Positions 1 to 8,352 of a DNA stretch of 64,000 bases are shown in pieces; the first letter of the stretch is position 1; every line of letters starts with the position of its first letter. Origin of the DNA: Exiguobacterium antarcticum DSM 14480 (lineage in GTDB: Bacteria > Bacillota > Bacilli > Exiguobacteriales > Exiguobacteriaceae); contig NZ_JMKS01000003.1 of NCBI RefSeq assembly GCF_000685865.1, positions 1,821,078 to 1,885,077 of the forward strand, read 5' to 3'. The notes below the pieces were generated by a model. That model did no database searches. It was not told the DNA's origin and saw only the letters and a program-made list of their open reading frames with translations. A program made the translations under genes and the position numbers.

Positions 1-787
1 GGGGCAATGAATGAAACAGGAAGGGAGCGGTCCACGTCGTTTCCTGCCCTTGTTTTACGACCGTTACGGTCACGTCGTCCCCGGCTTCGATGGCGGTGAC
101 GGTCCCGGAGACAAGTTGAATCTTTTGTTTTTTGAAGAGGCGTCGGAGTTCTTTGTTTATACTTGGATCCAACTGGAAGTCGTCGGCGATCAAGGTGACA
201 TTCGTGCCAAGCGCTTGAAAGCTCATTGCGGCCTCGAGGGCCAGATAATCCTGACCGATGATGACAAGGCGGTCAGGTAAATCGGTCAATTGGTAAAGCT
301 GTTCTGCGTTCAAAATGGCAGGAGAATCGTGTCTGATGCTATGGCTCCCTGTCGCAATCACAACGTCATTAAACCAATACGTATCAAACTGATGTCCTTG
401 TTCGACACCAATCCGGTCATCCGCTAAAAACGAAGCGCTCCCTTGGACGTATTCGATAGCATTTACCTGACATAAGGATTCGACGCCACTTCGTAATTGA
501 CGGACGACTTGATCGCGGTAATGGACCAATTGATTGAAATCATGCGTGGAATCAATTGAAAAGCCCAGTGCGGTCAAATGTTTTAATTGGTGTTTTATTT
601 CTGCAGCGTGCGCCAAAACCTTCGAAGGAATACAGCCCCGGTTCAGACACAGTCCACCGAGCTGCGCTTGTTCAATCAAGGTCACCTTACGCCCTAATTG
701 GCTGGCGCGAATCGCAGCCGTGTAACCGGCTGGTCCGCCACCAAGGATAATCACATCACGTTCTTGTGTCAGTTCACCTACGACCAT
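1..787 (-). CDS. lpd: dihydrolipoamide dehydrogenase (E3), partial, cut by the left edge
   Basis: The frame is open from an ATG at 787 down to base 2, giving the first 262 residues of an E3 flavoprotein. E3 reoxidises the lipoyl arms of the E2 subunit and passes electrons through FAD to NAD+. Visible are the N-terminal FAD loop GGGPAG (residues 16-21) and the redox-active disulfide motif CLNRGC (Cys47 and Cys52). The start codon directly follows the E2 stop, so it is the last gene of the thioesterase-pheDH-E1-E2-E3 operon. Odd point: the second Rossmann loop, normally GGGYIG, reads GQDYLA (residues 178-183), which loses two of the three dinucleotide-binding glycines. E3 family membership is clear; which E2 it serves is inferred from the operon. 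Confidence 0.93.
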   Translation of the reverse strand, partial: MVVGELTQERDVIILGGGPAGYTAAIRASQLGRKVTLIEQAQLGGLCLNRGCIPSKVLAHAAEIKHQLKHLTALGFSIDSTHDFNQLVHYRDQVVRQLRSGVESLCQVNAIEYVQGSASFLADDRIGVEQGHQFDTYWFNDVVIATGSHSIRHDSPAILNAEQLYQLTDLPDRLVIIGQDYLALEAAMSFQALGTNVTLIADDFQLDPSINKELRRLFKKQKIQLVSGTVTAIEAGDDVTVTVVKQGQETTWTAPFLFHSLP

Positions 788-1996
788 TTAGATCAGCTCC
801 ATCAATAAAGTTGTGGGGTGTTCAATCAGTCCTGCGAACCGATTCGTAAAGGCGACGGCTGTCGCACCATCTGCGACACGATGGTCAAATGACATCGATA
901 GATTCATCATCGATCGGATGACGATTTGATCCTGCTCATCGACACAGACCCGTTTTTTCGTTTTATGGAAGGCGATTAATGCCGTTTCCGGATAATTGAT
1001 GATGGGTGTCGCACCCGTACTACCAAGTGGGCCGACATTACTCATCGTGAAGGTGCTCGGTTTCAGATCCGCAGCGCGCAAGTCTCCCGTCTTGGCGCGG
1101 GAAGACAGTTCCGCGACACGCGTATGCAACTGTTGCATCGTCATCTTATCTGCATCTCGAACGACCGGAACAATCAGTCCGTCCGTCGTCTCGGTCGCGA
1201 CACCGATATGATACTGTTGCTCGAGGATGATCTGTTCGTTGGCTTCGTCGAGCTTGGCGTTAAAGACCGGGAAGTCTTGGAGTGCGACTATCAAGGCTTT
1301 GATGAAAAAGGCGTTGACACTGATCGGTTGACCGGCCGCCTTTAATTCTTCGCGCAAGGCGAGCAATCGAGTCATATCCACTTCTTCGAAATGCGTGACG
1401 TGCGGAATCGTAAAGAGGGATTGCGTCATTTTTTTGGCAATCTGTTTCCGGATGCCGCGGAACGGGATCGTTTCGACGGAAGGAGATGGCGTCGTTTGTG
1501 CCACGACCGGCTGCTGCGTTTCGGCAGAACGGGTTCCTGTTTCAAGGAATCGACGGACGTCGTCTTCTGTGACGCGACCGGATGGATCAGTGGCTGGGAC
1601 AAGCTCTAAATCAATCCCATGATCACGGGCGATCTTTCGTGTATAGGGTGTGGCTAAGACACGCCGTACCGCTGGGGCGATGGTCGGTGTCATCGTTGTT
1701 TGTTGCGGTTGCTCGACCACGCGTTTGATTGTTCGTTCGACGGTGGCGGCGGTTTCCGTCTCTTCTTCATCGATTAATAATAAGATTGTCCCGACGGAAA
1801 CGGTTTGTCCGACAGGGATTAAGATGTCGGTCACTTTTCCAGACACGGGAGCCGGTAATTCGGCGACCATCTTATCGGTCGATACTTCAACGACCGGTTG
1901 ATCAATCGTGACGCGATCGCCAACCTGGACGAGATAGTTCGCGATTTCGCCTTCTGTCATCCCTTCACCGACATCATGTAATTTCACTTCGATCAT
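788..1996 (-). CDS. 2-oxoacid dehydrogenase complex E2, dihydrolipoamide acyltransferase
   Basis: A 402-residue E2 core subunit that transfers the acyl group made by E1 from lipoate to CoA. Domains in order: one lipoyl domain (residues 1-80) with the lipoylated lysine in STDKM, a linker rich in Pro, Thr and Gln, a peripheral subunit-binding domain (about 110-150, motif TPYTRKIA), and the catalytic domain ending with the HRVADG motif (HxxxDG) near residue 375. I chose the ATG at 1996 because AAGGAG lies 8 bases upstream; the GTG at 2005 overlaps that site. It lies 12 bases after E1-beta and its stop abuts the E3 start. A branched-chain 2-oxoacid complex is the family default; phenylpyruvate is the substrate I favour from the neighbouring phenylalanine dehydrogenase and paa genes. 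Confidence 0.92.
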   Translation of the reverse strand: MIEVKLHDVGEGMTEGEIANYLVQVGDRVTIDQPVVEVSTDKMVAELPAPVSGKVTDILIPVGQTVSVGTILLLIDEEETETAATVERTIKRVVEQPQQTTMTPTIAPAVRRVLATPYTRKIARDHGIDLELVPATDPSGRVTEDDVRRFLETGTRSAETQQPVVAQTTPSPSVETIPFRGIRKQIAKKMTQSLFTIPHVTHFEEVDMTRLLALREELKAAGQPISVNAFFIKALIVALQDFPVFNAKLDEANEQIILEQQYHIGVATETTDGLIVPVVRDADKMTMQQLHTRVAELSSRAKTGDLRAADLKPSTFTMSNVGPLGSTGATPIINYPETALIAFHKTKKRVCVDEQDQIVIRSMMNLSMSFDHRVADGATAVAFTNRFAGLIEHPTTLLMELI

Positions 1997-2008
1997 CACG
2001 TTCACTCC

Positions 2009-3007
2009 TTAAAAATCGACCGTACGCTGGATCGCTTCAAGCACACGCGTCGGCGTCGGGATGTAATGGTCCTCCAGGGCGAATAAGGGAACAGGCACGT
2101 CAAACCCGGTGACACGAGCAATCGGTGCCCGTAAGTATAAGAATGAAGTGTCGTTGATGAGCGCAATCAAATCGTTTCCAAGACCACCCGTTGCCTGTGC
2201 TTCATGAATGATGACAGCGCGTCCCGTTTTTTGGACAGACGCCGCAATCGTCGACCGGTCGAGCGGATAGAGGGTCCGTAAATCAATCACTTCACAGGAG
2301 ATGCCGCGGGTCGCAGCTTCCGTCGCGGCTTTTTGTGCGACCTGCACCATCGCCCCCCAAGCGATGAGCGTGACGTCTTGACCTTCTGTCACATATTTTG
2401 CTTTTCCAATTTTAATCGTGTAGGACTCACTCGGAACCGGTTCCTTGAAGGCACGGTAACTGCGCATCGATTCGAGGAACAAGACCGGATCCGGATCCTC
2501 GATTGCCGCAATCAATAAACCTTTTGCATCATAAGGGGTTGCCGGACAGACCACTTTTAAACCGGGCATCGAAGTGAAGAGGGCTTCCGTACTGTCCGAG
2601 TGAATTTCTGGGGCACGGATACCGGCACCATAGGGCGCCCGGATGACCATTGGCACACCATAACGTCCCATCGTCCGCATCCGGATGCGGGAGACATGGG
2701 TCATGATTTGTTCGTAAGCAGGGTAGATGAAACCGAGAAATTGGATTTCGACGATCGGCTTAAATCCGTTGACTGCTAAACCGATCGACGTTCCGACGAT
2801 TCCGGCTTCGCTGAGCGGCGTATCGATGATCCGATCCTCACCGAACTCTTCCTGTAGACCGTCCGTTGCCCGGAAGACGCCGCCGTTTTTTCCGACATCT
2901 TCACCTAGTACAAGCGTCGTCTCATCGTCCGTCAGTTTCGTCCGTAAGGCATCGGTGACCGCCTGGACGAGTGTCATCTCCGTTTGTCGATTGATAGGTG
3001 TCGCCAT
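2009..3007 (-). CDS. 2-oxoacid dehydrogenase complex E1-beta subunit
   Basis: A 332-residue transketolase-like beta subunit that forms, with E1-alpha, the heterotetrameric thiamine diphosphate enzyme decarboxylating a 2-oxoacid. Typical family blocks are present: GEDVG near residue 35, the following GGVFR and DTPLSE, then IRAPYGAG near residue 125 and a C-terminal transketolase domain with HEAQATGGLG. A GGGGGAATTGAC leader precedes the ATG, which sits one base after the E1-alpha stop, so the two subunits are tightly coupled. Length is normal for PdhB, AcoB and BkdAB. Sequence alone does not fix the substrate (pyruvate, acetoin, branched-chain oxoacids or phenylpyruvate). Confidence 0.92.
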   Translation of the reverse strand: MATPINRQTEMTLVQAVTDALRTKLTDDETTLVLGEDVGKNGGVFRATDGLQEEFGEDRIIDTPLSEAGIVGTSIGLAVNGFKPIVEIQFLGFIYPAYEQIMTHVSRIRMRTMGRYGVPMVIRAPYGAGIRAPEIHSDSTEALFTSMPGLKVVCPATPYDAKGLLIAAIEDPDPVLFLESMRSYRAFKEPVPSESYTIKIGKAKYVTEGQDVTLIAWGAMVQVAQKAATEAATRGISCEVIDLRTLYPLDRSTIAASVQKTGRAVIIHEAQATGGLGNDLIALINDTSFLYLRAPIARVTGFDVPVPLFALEDHYIPTPTRVLEAIQRTVDF

Positions 3008-3008
3008 G

Positions 3009-4061
3009 TCAATTCCCCCTTGCGGTCAGATAATCCGTTTTCTGACGAAGCAAATCGTCAGGTAGTGTTGCGTACGTATGATCAAACAGATCGTTGACGT
3101 CAGGAGGCGGGAAGGCTTCCATCGTCTTGACGGCGGCTTCGACCTCTTGTTGATGCCGATTCCGGATCGCTTCGATTTCCTGCTCGTCGTAGAAGCCTTG
3201 TTCTTTCATGAAGTCTTCGAGCCGGGTGATCGGGTCAACCCGATCATGGGACCGTTCTTGGTCCCGGTATTTGGATGGATCATCGGCCGTCGTATGGGCA
3301 CCAAACCGCCACGTGACCGCTTCGATCAGCGTTGGTCCACCACCAGACCGGGCGCGTTCGACGGCTTCCAGCATCGTGAAATAGACGGCGAACACATCAT
3401 TTCCGTCAATCCGAATACTTGGCATGCCGTACGCCAGAGCTTTTTGGGCAATTGTTTCTGAATGCATCTGTTTCTGGATCGGAACGGAAATCGCATACCC
3501 GTTGTTTTGATTAAACAAGATGACCGGGGTCTGGAAGACACTCGCGAAGTTCATCCCTTCATGGAAATCACCTTCAGACGTCGCACCGTCTCCAAAATAG
3601 GCGATAGCGACGTGTGTTGTCCCTTTCCGTTTTTCGGCCCAGGCGGCACCAACAGCATGAGGAATCTGTGTGGCAATCGGTACAGCAGGTGGGAAGATAT
3701 GCAGTTCATCGGTCGGGACGCAGCCTTCGACACGACCATTCCAATATAAGAAGGTTCGGACCATATCCGCACCGAACGTCAACGTCGCACCATGATCACG
3801 GTACGTCGGGAAAATCCAGTCCTTGTCCTGCAGTGCATACGCACTGCCGACTTGTGCTGCTTCCTGCCCTTCTAAAGGGGCGTAGGTTCCTAATCGTCCT
3901 TGGCGCTGTAAGTTAATGGCCTTACGATCAAACGTCCGGATTCGGTTCATATGTGTGAATAGCGCGAGGCTCAAGTCTTTTGTCAGCAGATCAGTTTTAG
4001 ATGTATCGATCACGTGTCCCGCATCATCAAGGATCCGGTAAATCGGAAATTCAGTTTCCAT
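3009..4061 (-). CDS. 2-oxoacid dehydrogenase complex E1-alpha subunit
   Basis: A 350-residue thiamine-diphosphate-binding alpha subunit. The ThDP/Mg motif begins GDGATSEGDFHE near residue 160 and closes with NNGYAIS; the active-site and phosphorylation-loop region (RFGAHTTADD, YR) follows near 265-280. The ATG at 4061 is preferred because GGAGGTGA lies 7 bases upstream; the ATG at 4076 is part of the overlap with the pheDH stop and has no room for a binding site. It follows the phenylalanine dehydrogenase gene almost without a gap, which is the main reason to propose that this complex acts on the oxoacid that PheDH makes. Confidence 0.92.
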   Translation of the reverse strand: METEFPIYRILDDAGHVIDTSKTDLLTKDLSLALFTHMNRIRTFDRKAINLQRQGRLGTYAPLEGQEAAQVGSAYALQDKDWIFPTYRDHGATLTFGADMVRTFLYWNGRVEGCVPTDELHIFPPAVPIATQIPHAVGAAWAEKRKGTTHVAIAYFGDGATSEGDFHEGMNFASVFQTPVILFNQNNGYAISVPIQKQMHSETIAQKALAYGMPSIRIDGNDVFAVYFTMLEAVERARSGGGPTLIEAVTWRFGAHTTADDPSKYRDQERSHDRVDPITRLEDFMKEQGFYDEQEIEAIRNRHQQEVEAAVKTMEAFPPPDVNDLFDHTYATLPDDLLRQKTDYLTARGN

Positions 4062-4075
4062 CAGTGTCACCTCCA

Positions 4076-5218
4076 TTAGTCGTTACGGATGTTCCATTTC
4101 GGTTTGATCGTATTCGTAAAGATGTTGTTATGACGAGAGCGGATTTGAATCCGTTTGTTACACATCCGGTTGGCGGCTTCGAGTGTCGTGATCGATTCCG
4201 CATGCGACTCATGGAATACTTCGAGGACGGCATCATAGATATGTTTTGTTTTTAATAAGACACGTTCATGGTTCGCACCGTATAATTCGTCGGCAACTTG
4301 AATCAGACCACCGCCGTTGACGATATAATCGGGCGCATATAAAATGCCGCGTTGCTTTAATTCGAGCGCAAGTGCATCATCGGCGAGTTGATTGTTGGCC
4401 GATCCGCAGATCGCCTTACACTGGAGCTGTCCGATGTTCGTCGATTGGATGACACCACCATAGGCACAAGGGACAAAGATGTCGGCATCCGTCAGATGAA
4501 TTTCATGAGCGGAAATGACACGAACCGTTCCAGGTGTTTTTTCCGCTTGCTCGACGAGAGCAGCGAGAACGGATTCGCTCAAATCGGACACGTACAGGTT
4601 GGCACCGGCAGACAATAACTGTTCTGCGACTTTATAGCCGACCTTTCCCAGTCCTTGGACAGCGTAACTCGCCCGGCTTAAATCATCTGATCCGTATAAC
4701 GTTTCGACGGTTGCCCGTAATCCGTAAATGACGCCTTCCGCCGTTGGAATCGATGAATCCCCGCTGCCGCCGAACGCTTCCGGAATCCCAACGATACGTG
4801 AAGTTTCCCGGCTGGCATGGACGAAATCGTCCATCGTCGTGCCCATATCCGTCCCGGTGTAGAAACGTCCGCCGAGCGAATCGACGAATCGTCCGAAAGC
4901 GCGGAATAATTCCGGCGTCTTATCGGTTGCCGGATTGCCGATGATGACAGCTTTCCCGCCGCCGAAATCGACGTCGGCCGCTGCGCATTTATACGTCATG
5001 CCGCGTGATAGCCGCAAGACATCATCGAGTGCTTCGTCGACGGTCGAATATGGTGCCATCCGGCAACCACCGAGGGCGGGGCCGAGTGTCGTATCATGAA
5101 TGGCGATGATCGCCTGCAAACCGGAAATCGGATCGTTACAAAAAACGACCTGTTCGTGACCAGAAATCTTTTCCATGATTGATGGTGATGGATCCGTGGA
5201 TGGGTTCAACATGTTCAT
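4076..5218 (-). CDS. pdh: phenylalanine dehydrogenase
   Basis: A 380-residue NAD-dependent amino acid dehydrogenase of the Glu/Leu/Phe/Val family, interconverting L-phenylalanine and phenylpyruvate plus ammonia. The N-terminal domain has LGGCRMAPY and the substrate lysines ([17 protein letters not shown]), the second domain a Rossmann loop QGLGKVGYK, then SANNQL and [15 protein letters not shown] call it Phe- rather than Leu-dehydrogenase because several blocks match what I remember of Bacillus-type PheDH ([26 protein letters not shown]-terminal KPKWNI-like tail) where LeuDH has an ITAEDVGT-like block. AGGAGG precedes the ATG. It is the second gene of the operon, with a cre-like site just upstream. 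Valine or leucine activity as a side reaction is possible. Confidence 0.9.
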   Translation of the reverse strand: MNMLNPSTDPSPSIMEKISGHEQVVFCNDPISGLQAIIAIHDTTLGPALGGCRMAPYSTVDEALDDVLRLSRGMTYKCAAADVDFGGGKAVIIGNPATDKTPELFRAFGRFVDSLGGRFYTGTDMGTTMDDFVHASRETSRIVGIPEAFGGSGDSSIPTAEGVIYGLRATVETLYGSDDLSRASYAVQGLGKVGYKVAEQLLSAGANLYVSDLSESVLAALVEQAEKTPGTVRVISAHEIHLTDADIFVPCAYGGVIQSTNIGQLQCKAICGSANNQLADDALALELKQRGILYAPDYIVNGGGLIQVADELYGANHERVLLKTKHIYDAVLEVFHESHAESITTLEAANRMCNKRIQIRSRHNNIFTNTIKPKWNIRND

Positions 5219-5237
5219 AAAACATCCTCCTGACTTT

Positions 5238-5251
5238 AGTAAGCGCTTTCA
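5238..5251 (-). promoter_or_regulatory. candidate catabolite-responsive element (cre)
   Basis: On the minus strand the 14 bases read TGAAAGCGCTTACT, one mismatch (last base) from the CcpA site consensus TGWNANCGNTNWCA. It sits in the 42-base gap between the thioesterase stop and the pheDH start, so CcpA bound here would act as a roadblock or on an internal promoter. Glucose control of amino-acid catabolism would make sense, but this rests on motif reading alone. Confidence 0.45.
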
Positions 5252-5260
5252 TTTTACTCT

Positions 5261-5656
5261 TTAGAAAACACGCGGCGTCAACTTTTCCTGAATCAGCTGC
5301 TTATTTAAGATGATTTGTTTGACTTCACCAAGACCGATGACACGATCGCCGTGTCTGACTTCGACTTTTGCCAAGACGCGGTCGGGTGTAAGTTCGATGA
5401 CGATGGCTTCGATGCGGATATTTGATCCAAGTGTCGCCATTCCTAAATGTTTCAAGGAAACGGCACCACCGACTCCTTCTTCCTGTTCTTCCAGGTAGGG
5501 GAGGATGAGTTTTCGAGCCGCCCATTCCATATGATAGACCATCGAGACGGTTGAATAGGCCGGATGGACAACCACACCTTCAAACTGAGCGAACATTTCT
5601 TCTGTGACGATCGCCTCGATGACAGCAGAGTCGCCGAGCGACAAACCGTTTTTCAT
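5261..5656 (-). CDS. FlK-type hot-dog acyl-CoA thioesterase
   Basis: A 131-residue single hot-dog domain protein. It resembles the fluoroacetyl-CoA thioesterase FlK family: a threonine in the segment AYSTVSM, then HMEWA carrying the catalytic glutamate, and a histidine in SLKHLG, spaced as the FlK Thr/Glu/His set. Hydrolysis of an acyl-CoA is therefore likely. It is the first gene of the pheDH-E1-E2-E3 operon, just across the divergent promoter region from paaK, and no paaI is seen in the window. I infer that it releases CoA from phenylacetyl-CoA or from dead-end ring intermediates, the task PaaI has elsewhere. Fluoroacetate resistance is not implied. Confidence 0.75.
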   Translation of the reverse strand: MKNGLSLGDSAVIEAIVTEEMFAQFEGVVVHPAYSTVSMVYHMEWAARKLILPYLEEQEEGVGGAVSLKHLGMATLGSNIRIEAIVIELTPDRVLAKVEVRHGDRVIGLGEVKQIILNKQLIQEKLTPRVF

Positions 5657-5676
5657 ATCGTTTCCCCCTTGCCTGT

Positions 5677-5690
5677 GACCACAGCTGGTC
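5677..5690. promoter_or_regulatory. inverted repeat, candidate operator
   Basis: GACCA and TGGTC arms separated by CAGC lie between the extended -10 element at 5702-5710 and the ribosome binding site of the thioesterase gene, in the first transcribed bases of the minus-strand operon. The position suits a repressor site, but the arms are only 5 bp long. Confidence 0.3.
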
Positions 5691-5701
5691 TTACCAAAAA
5701 T

Positions 5702-5710
5702 AGTATAACA
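5702..5710 (-). promoter_or_regulatory. extended -10 promoter for the thioesterase-pheDH operon
   Basis: The minus strand reads TGTTATACT, an extended -10 (TGn followed by TATACT). A TTGATA at 5728-5733 is 20 bases upstream, too far for a good -35, so the extended -10 probably carries the promoter. It is about 45 bases upstream of the first start codon. Confidence 0.5.
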
Positions 5711-5885
5711 CTTGTCACACGATATTTTATCAATCAGTTACGAAATGAGCAAACATTTTCAGGAATATTTTCCAAAAAGAAATATCATTTTCTGACTTTC
5801 TTTATAAGAAAGGTCTTTATTCAGACTTTTGATAGAAATAAGGACCAGTATCAAGAAAGTTGGGAGCTTTTAACAAAATGAAGGA

Positions 5886-5942
5886 TTGACAACATTGTGA
5901 ACGTATCGTAGTTTAATGGTATAACCATTTTAAAACGGACGT
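5886..5942 (+). promoter_or_regulatory. paa promoter region with two palindromes
   Basis: A consensus -35 TTGACA is at 5886-5891, with a weak TAGTTT 17 bases on as the best -10. Immediately downstream are two perfect small palindromes: AATGGTATAACCATT (5915-5929) and AAACG-GA-CGTTT (about 5933-5944). Either could be the operator for PaaX, whose gene ends this cluster. PaaX sites in Bacilli are not well enough known to me to decide. The rest of the 325-base gap between the two operons shows nothing else. Confidence 0.4.
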
Positions 5943-6836
5943 TTATTTATTGTGTTATATAGACGCGGGAAGGGGTGCCACTTGTATAACGAAATCCTGG
6001 AAACGATGGAAGCGGAAGAACGATTCCGCTTACAGCTGACAAGTCTACGAGAGACCGTTCGTCATGTGATGGAACATGTTCCGTTTTATCACACCCGCTT
6101 CATGGAACGGGGACTTGATGCCGAAGCATTGCACACGATGGCGGATATTCAAAAGTTACCGTTCACATACAAAAGTGATTTGCGGGAACAGTATCCGTTT
6201 GGCTTGTTTGCGGTTCCGCCACAGGAAGCGGTCCGGATCCATGCCTCATCCGGAACAAGCGGAAAACCAACCGTCGTCGGTTATACCCAAAGTGACCTGG
6301 ATGATTGGTCGACAGCTGTCGCACGTGGTCTGATCGCAATCGGCGCGCAAAAAACCGACTTGTTGCACAATGCTTACGGATACGGCTTATTCACCGGCGG
6401 ACTGGGTCTGCACAGCGGAGCCGAACAACTCGGCATGACGATTGTCCCCGTGTCCGGTGGCAATACGGACCGGCAGATCACATTGATTGAAGACTTTCAG
6501 CCGCGGGGAATTTGCGGAACACCTTCTTATATGTTGCATCTCGCGGAACGTATGGAAGAAAAGGGTCTAAATCCGAAGACGAGCAGCCTGCAGTACGGGA
6601 TTTTCGGAGCCGAGCCGTGGTCGGAAGAATTACGGCAAACCCTCGAAAACAAGTGGGGGATCCGGGCTTTTGACATCTACGGTCTCAGCGAAATCATGGG
6701 GCCCGGTGTCGCGATGGAGTGTCAGGAACAGGACGGATTGCATCTGATGGATGATTTGTTCATCACAGAAGTCATTGATCCCGTGACGGGGGAACCGATG
6801 CCGGAAGGACAAGTCGGGGAACTCGTTTTTACAAGT

Positions 6837-7890
6837 GACGAATTGTAATATTAAGTGCAACACCTAGCTGAAAACACAAAAAAACCCATAACGACCTCGT
6901 GTAGAATAGAGTTACCACACAAAATTCAACGGAGGATTCGTTATGAGCTATGTTCATCTTACCACATCAGAAAGAGTCAAAATAGAGACGTATCTCGAGC
7001 TAGGTTTCTCTGTCCGAAAGATTGCTGGACGCCTGGGGCGTCAACCTTCTACGATTTCACGAGAATTGAAACGAAATCCTCACTATGATTCTTCCCATGC
7101 CGACCAGCGTTATGTGGAGCGAAAAAAGAAGTGCGGTGCACGGACGAAGTTTACGCTCGAAAAAGGAGTCCGCATCCTCGAAAAGTTACGGGAGACGTGG
7201 TCCCCTGAACAGATTGCCGGACGATTATTCCAAGAAGAAGGACTTTCGTTCAAGACAATTTATCGTTGGATTTATATGGGCCTCGTCGAGGCCGATTCTG
7301 GACTCCTTCGACAAAAGGGAAAGCGTCAGAAACCACGTGAGACGCGTGGACGCTTTAACGTCGGACTGCCAATCAGTAAACGTCCGTCTGACGTCAAAGG
7401 GCGCCAAACGTTCGGACATTGGGAGCTTGATACTGTTGTCTCGTGTAGAGGGAAATCCAAAGCCTGTGTCGCAACGTTCGTCGAGCGAAAGAGCCGTTTT
7501 TATCTCGCTGTACCGATGGAAGATCGGTCCGCTCAATCGATGGAGTCTGCGATTCAAGCATTGCATCTTTACTTCCCGTTGGGAACGTTCCAAACTGCGA
7601 CGACAGATCGTGGAAAAGAGTTTAGCTGTCATGAACGAATTCGTGACACGTTAGGCGTACCGATGTATTTTGCGGATCCGTATTCTTCTTGGCAGCGTGG
7701 GAGTAACGAGAACGCCAATGGTCTTCTCCGTGAATTTTTCCCGAAGGGGACAGATTTCGGAAAGGTCAGTCGTTCTGAACTCGCTCAAGCGCTCGCCTGG
7801 ATCAATGGGAGACCGCGAAAATGTCTCAACTGGAAAACTGCATACGAGGTCTTCACGGAAGAAGTGTTGCACTTAATTTGACAAACCGTC
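6837..7890 (+). mobile_element. IS30-family insertion sequence, copy 1
   Basis: A 1054-bp element with imperfect 27-bp terminal inverted repeats (23 of 27 bases agree; both inner ends read TTAAGTGCAACAC) and one transposase gene. The direct repeat AAGT is present at 6833-6836 and 7891-7894. The ends were set by comparing this copy with the second at 53751-54804: the sequences agree between GACG at one end and CGTC at the other and differ outside. The transposase reads in the same direction as the interrupted paaK. Confidence 0.95.
6943..7881 (+). CDS. IS30-family transposase, copy 1
   Basis: A 312-residue DDE transposase. The N-terminus is an IS30 helix-turn-helix (TTSERVKIE to PSTISRELKRN). 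The catalytic core shows Asp in HWELDTV, Asp in TTDRGKEF and Glu in NANGLLREFF, with the typical SSWQRGSNENANG block. The product is identical to that of the copy at 53760-54698. The start is ATG with GGAGG 9 bases upstream. The element is intact and may be active. Confidence 0.96.
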   Translation: MSYVHLTTSERVKIETYLELGFSVRKIAGRLGRQPSTISRELKRNPHYDSSHADQRYVERKKKCGARTKFTLEKGVRILEKLRETWSPEQIAGRLFQEEGLSFKTIYRWIYMGLVEADSGLLRQKGKRQKPRETRGRFNVGLPISKRPSDVKGRQTFGHWELDTVVSCRGKSKACVATFVERKSRFYLAVPMEDRSAQSMESAIQALHLYFPLGTFQTATTDRGKEFSCHERIRDTLGVPMYFADPYSSWQRGSNENANGLLREFFPKGTDFGKVSRSELAQALAWINGRPRKCLNWKTAYEVFTEEVLHLI

Positions 7891-8352
7891 AAGTTTAAAA
7901 AAGAAAGCGCTTCCAATCATCCGGTATCGTACCGGAGACTTGGCATCCGTCACAACAAAAGTATGTGCCTGCGGTCGGACGACGACCCGGATGTCGCGGG
8001 TCAAAGGGCGAACGGACGACATGATGATCATCCGTGGTGTCAATGTCTTTCCGTCTGAGATTGAACGGGTCCTGCTGCAACAACCGGGTGTCACACCGCA
8101 TTATCAAATTCACCGGATTCAACGGGCCGGTCTCGATGCATTGGAACTGCACATCGAACTCGAAACGGGGACAGTTGCTGAAGATCTGAAACGGATCATC
8201 TGCCATGCCATGAAAACCGAATGTCTGATCTCGGTTGATCTCGTTTGTCATCCGCCATACGGTCTTCCACGTTCTGAAGGCAAAGCTGTCCGCATCATCG
8301 ACCGTCGCACAGCGTCTGAGAAGAAGTTTGTTTAAGCAGAGGAGGAAATGAA

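Larger units (their letters stand above)
5982..8335 (+). pseudogene. paaK: phenylacetate-CoA ligase, interrupted by an IS30 element
   Basis: PaaK activates free phenylacetate to phenylacetyl-CoA with ATP. The 5' part (5982-6836) encodes the AMP-binding core, with SSGTSGKP near residue 88, YGYGLFTGG and YGLSEIMGPG. The 3' part (7891-8335) encodes the C-terminal subdomain, with IIRYRTGD, GRTDDMMIIRG and NVFPSEIE. Between them lies IS30 copy 1 flanked by the duplication AAGT. Removing the element and one AAGT joins ELVFTS to LKKKALPIIRYRTGD in frame, so the insertion is the only lesion. The likely start is TTG at 5982 (GGGAAGGGG 6 bases upstream), since the GTG at 5952 has no site. As it stands the product would end inside the element at 6848 and lack the C-terminal lid. 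Confidence 0.93.

Noticed and set aside
4076..5218. Leucine dehydrogenase (bcd) as the name of the amino acid dehydrogenase
   Set aside because: The bkd-like neighbours suggest it, but the [12 protein letters not shown] and [11 protein letters not shown] blocks and the C-terminal tail fit phenylalanine dehydrogenase, and ptb/buk are absent.
5261..5656. Fluoroacetate resistance
   Set aside because: FlK-like residues show the fold and mechanism only; no fluorometabolite genes are near and the operon explains a CoA-recycling role.
7900..7915. cre-like GAAAGCGCTTCC
   Set aside because: It lies inside the paaK coding sequence in frame with conserved residues and misses consensus positions.
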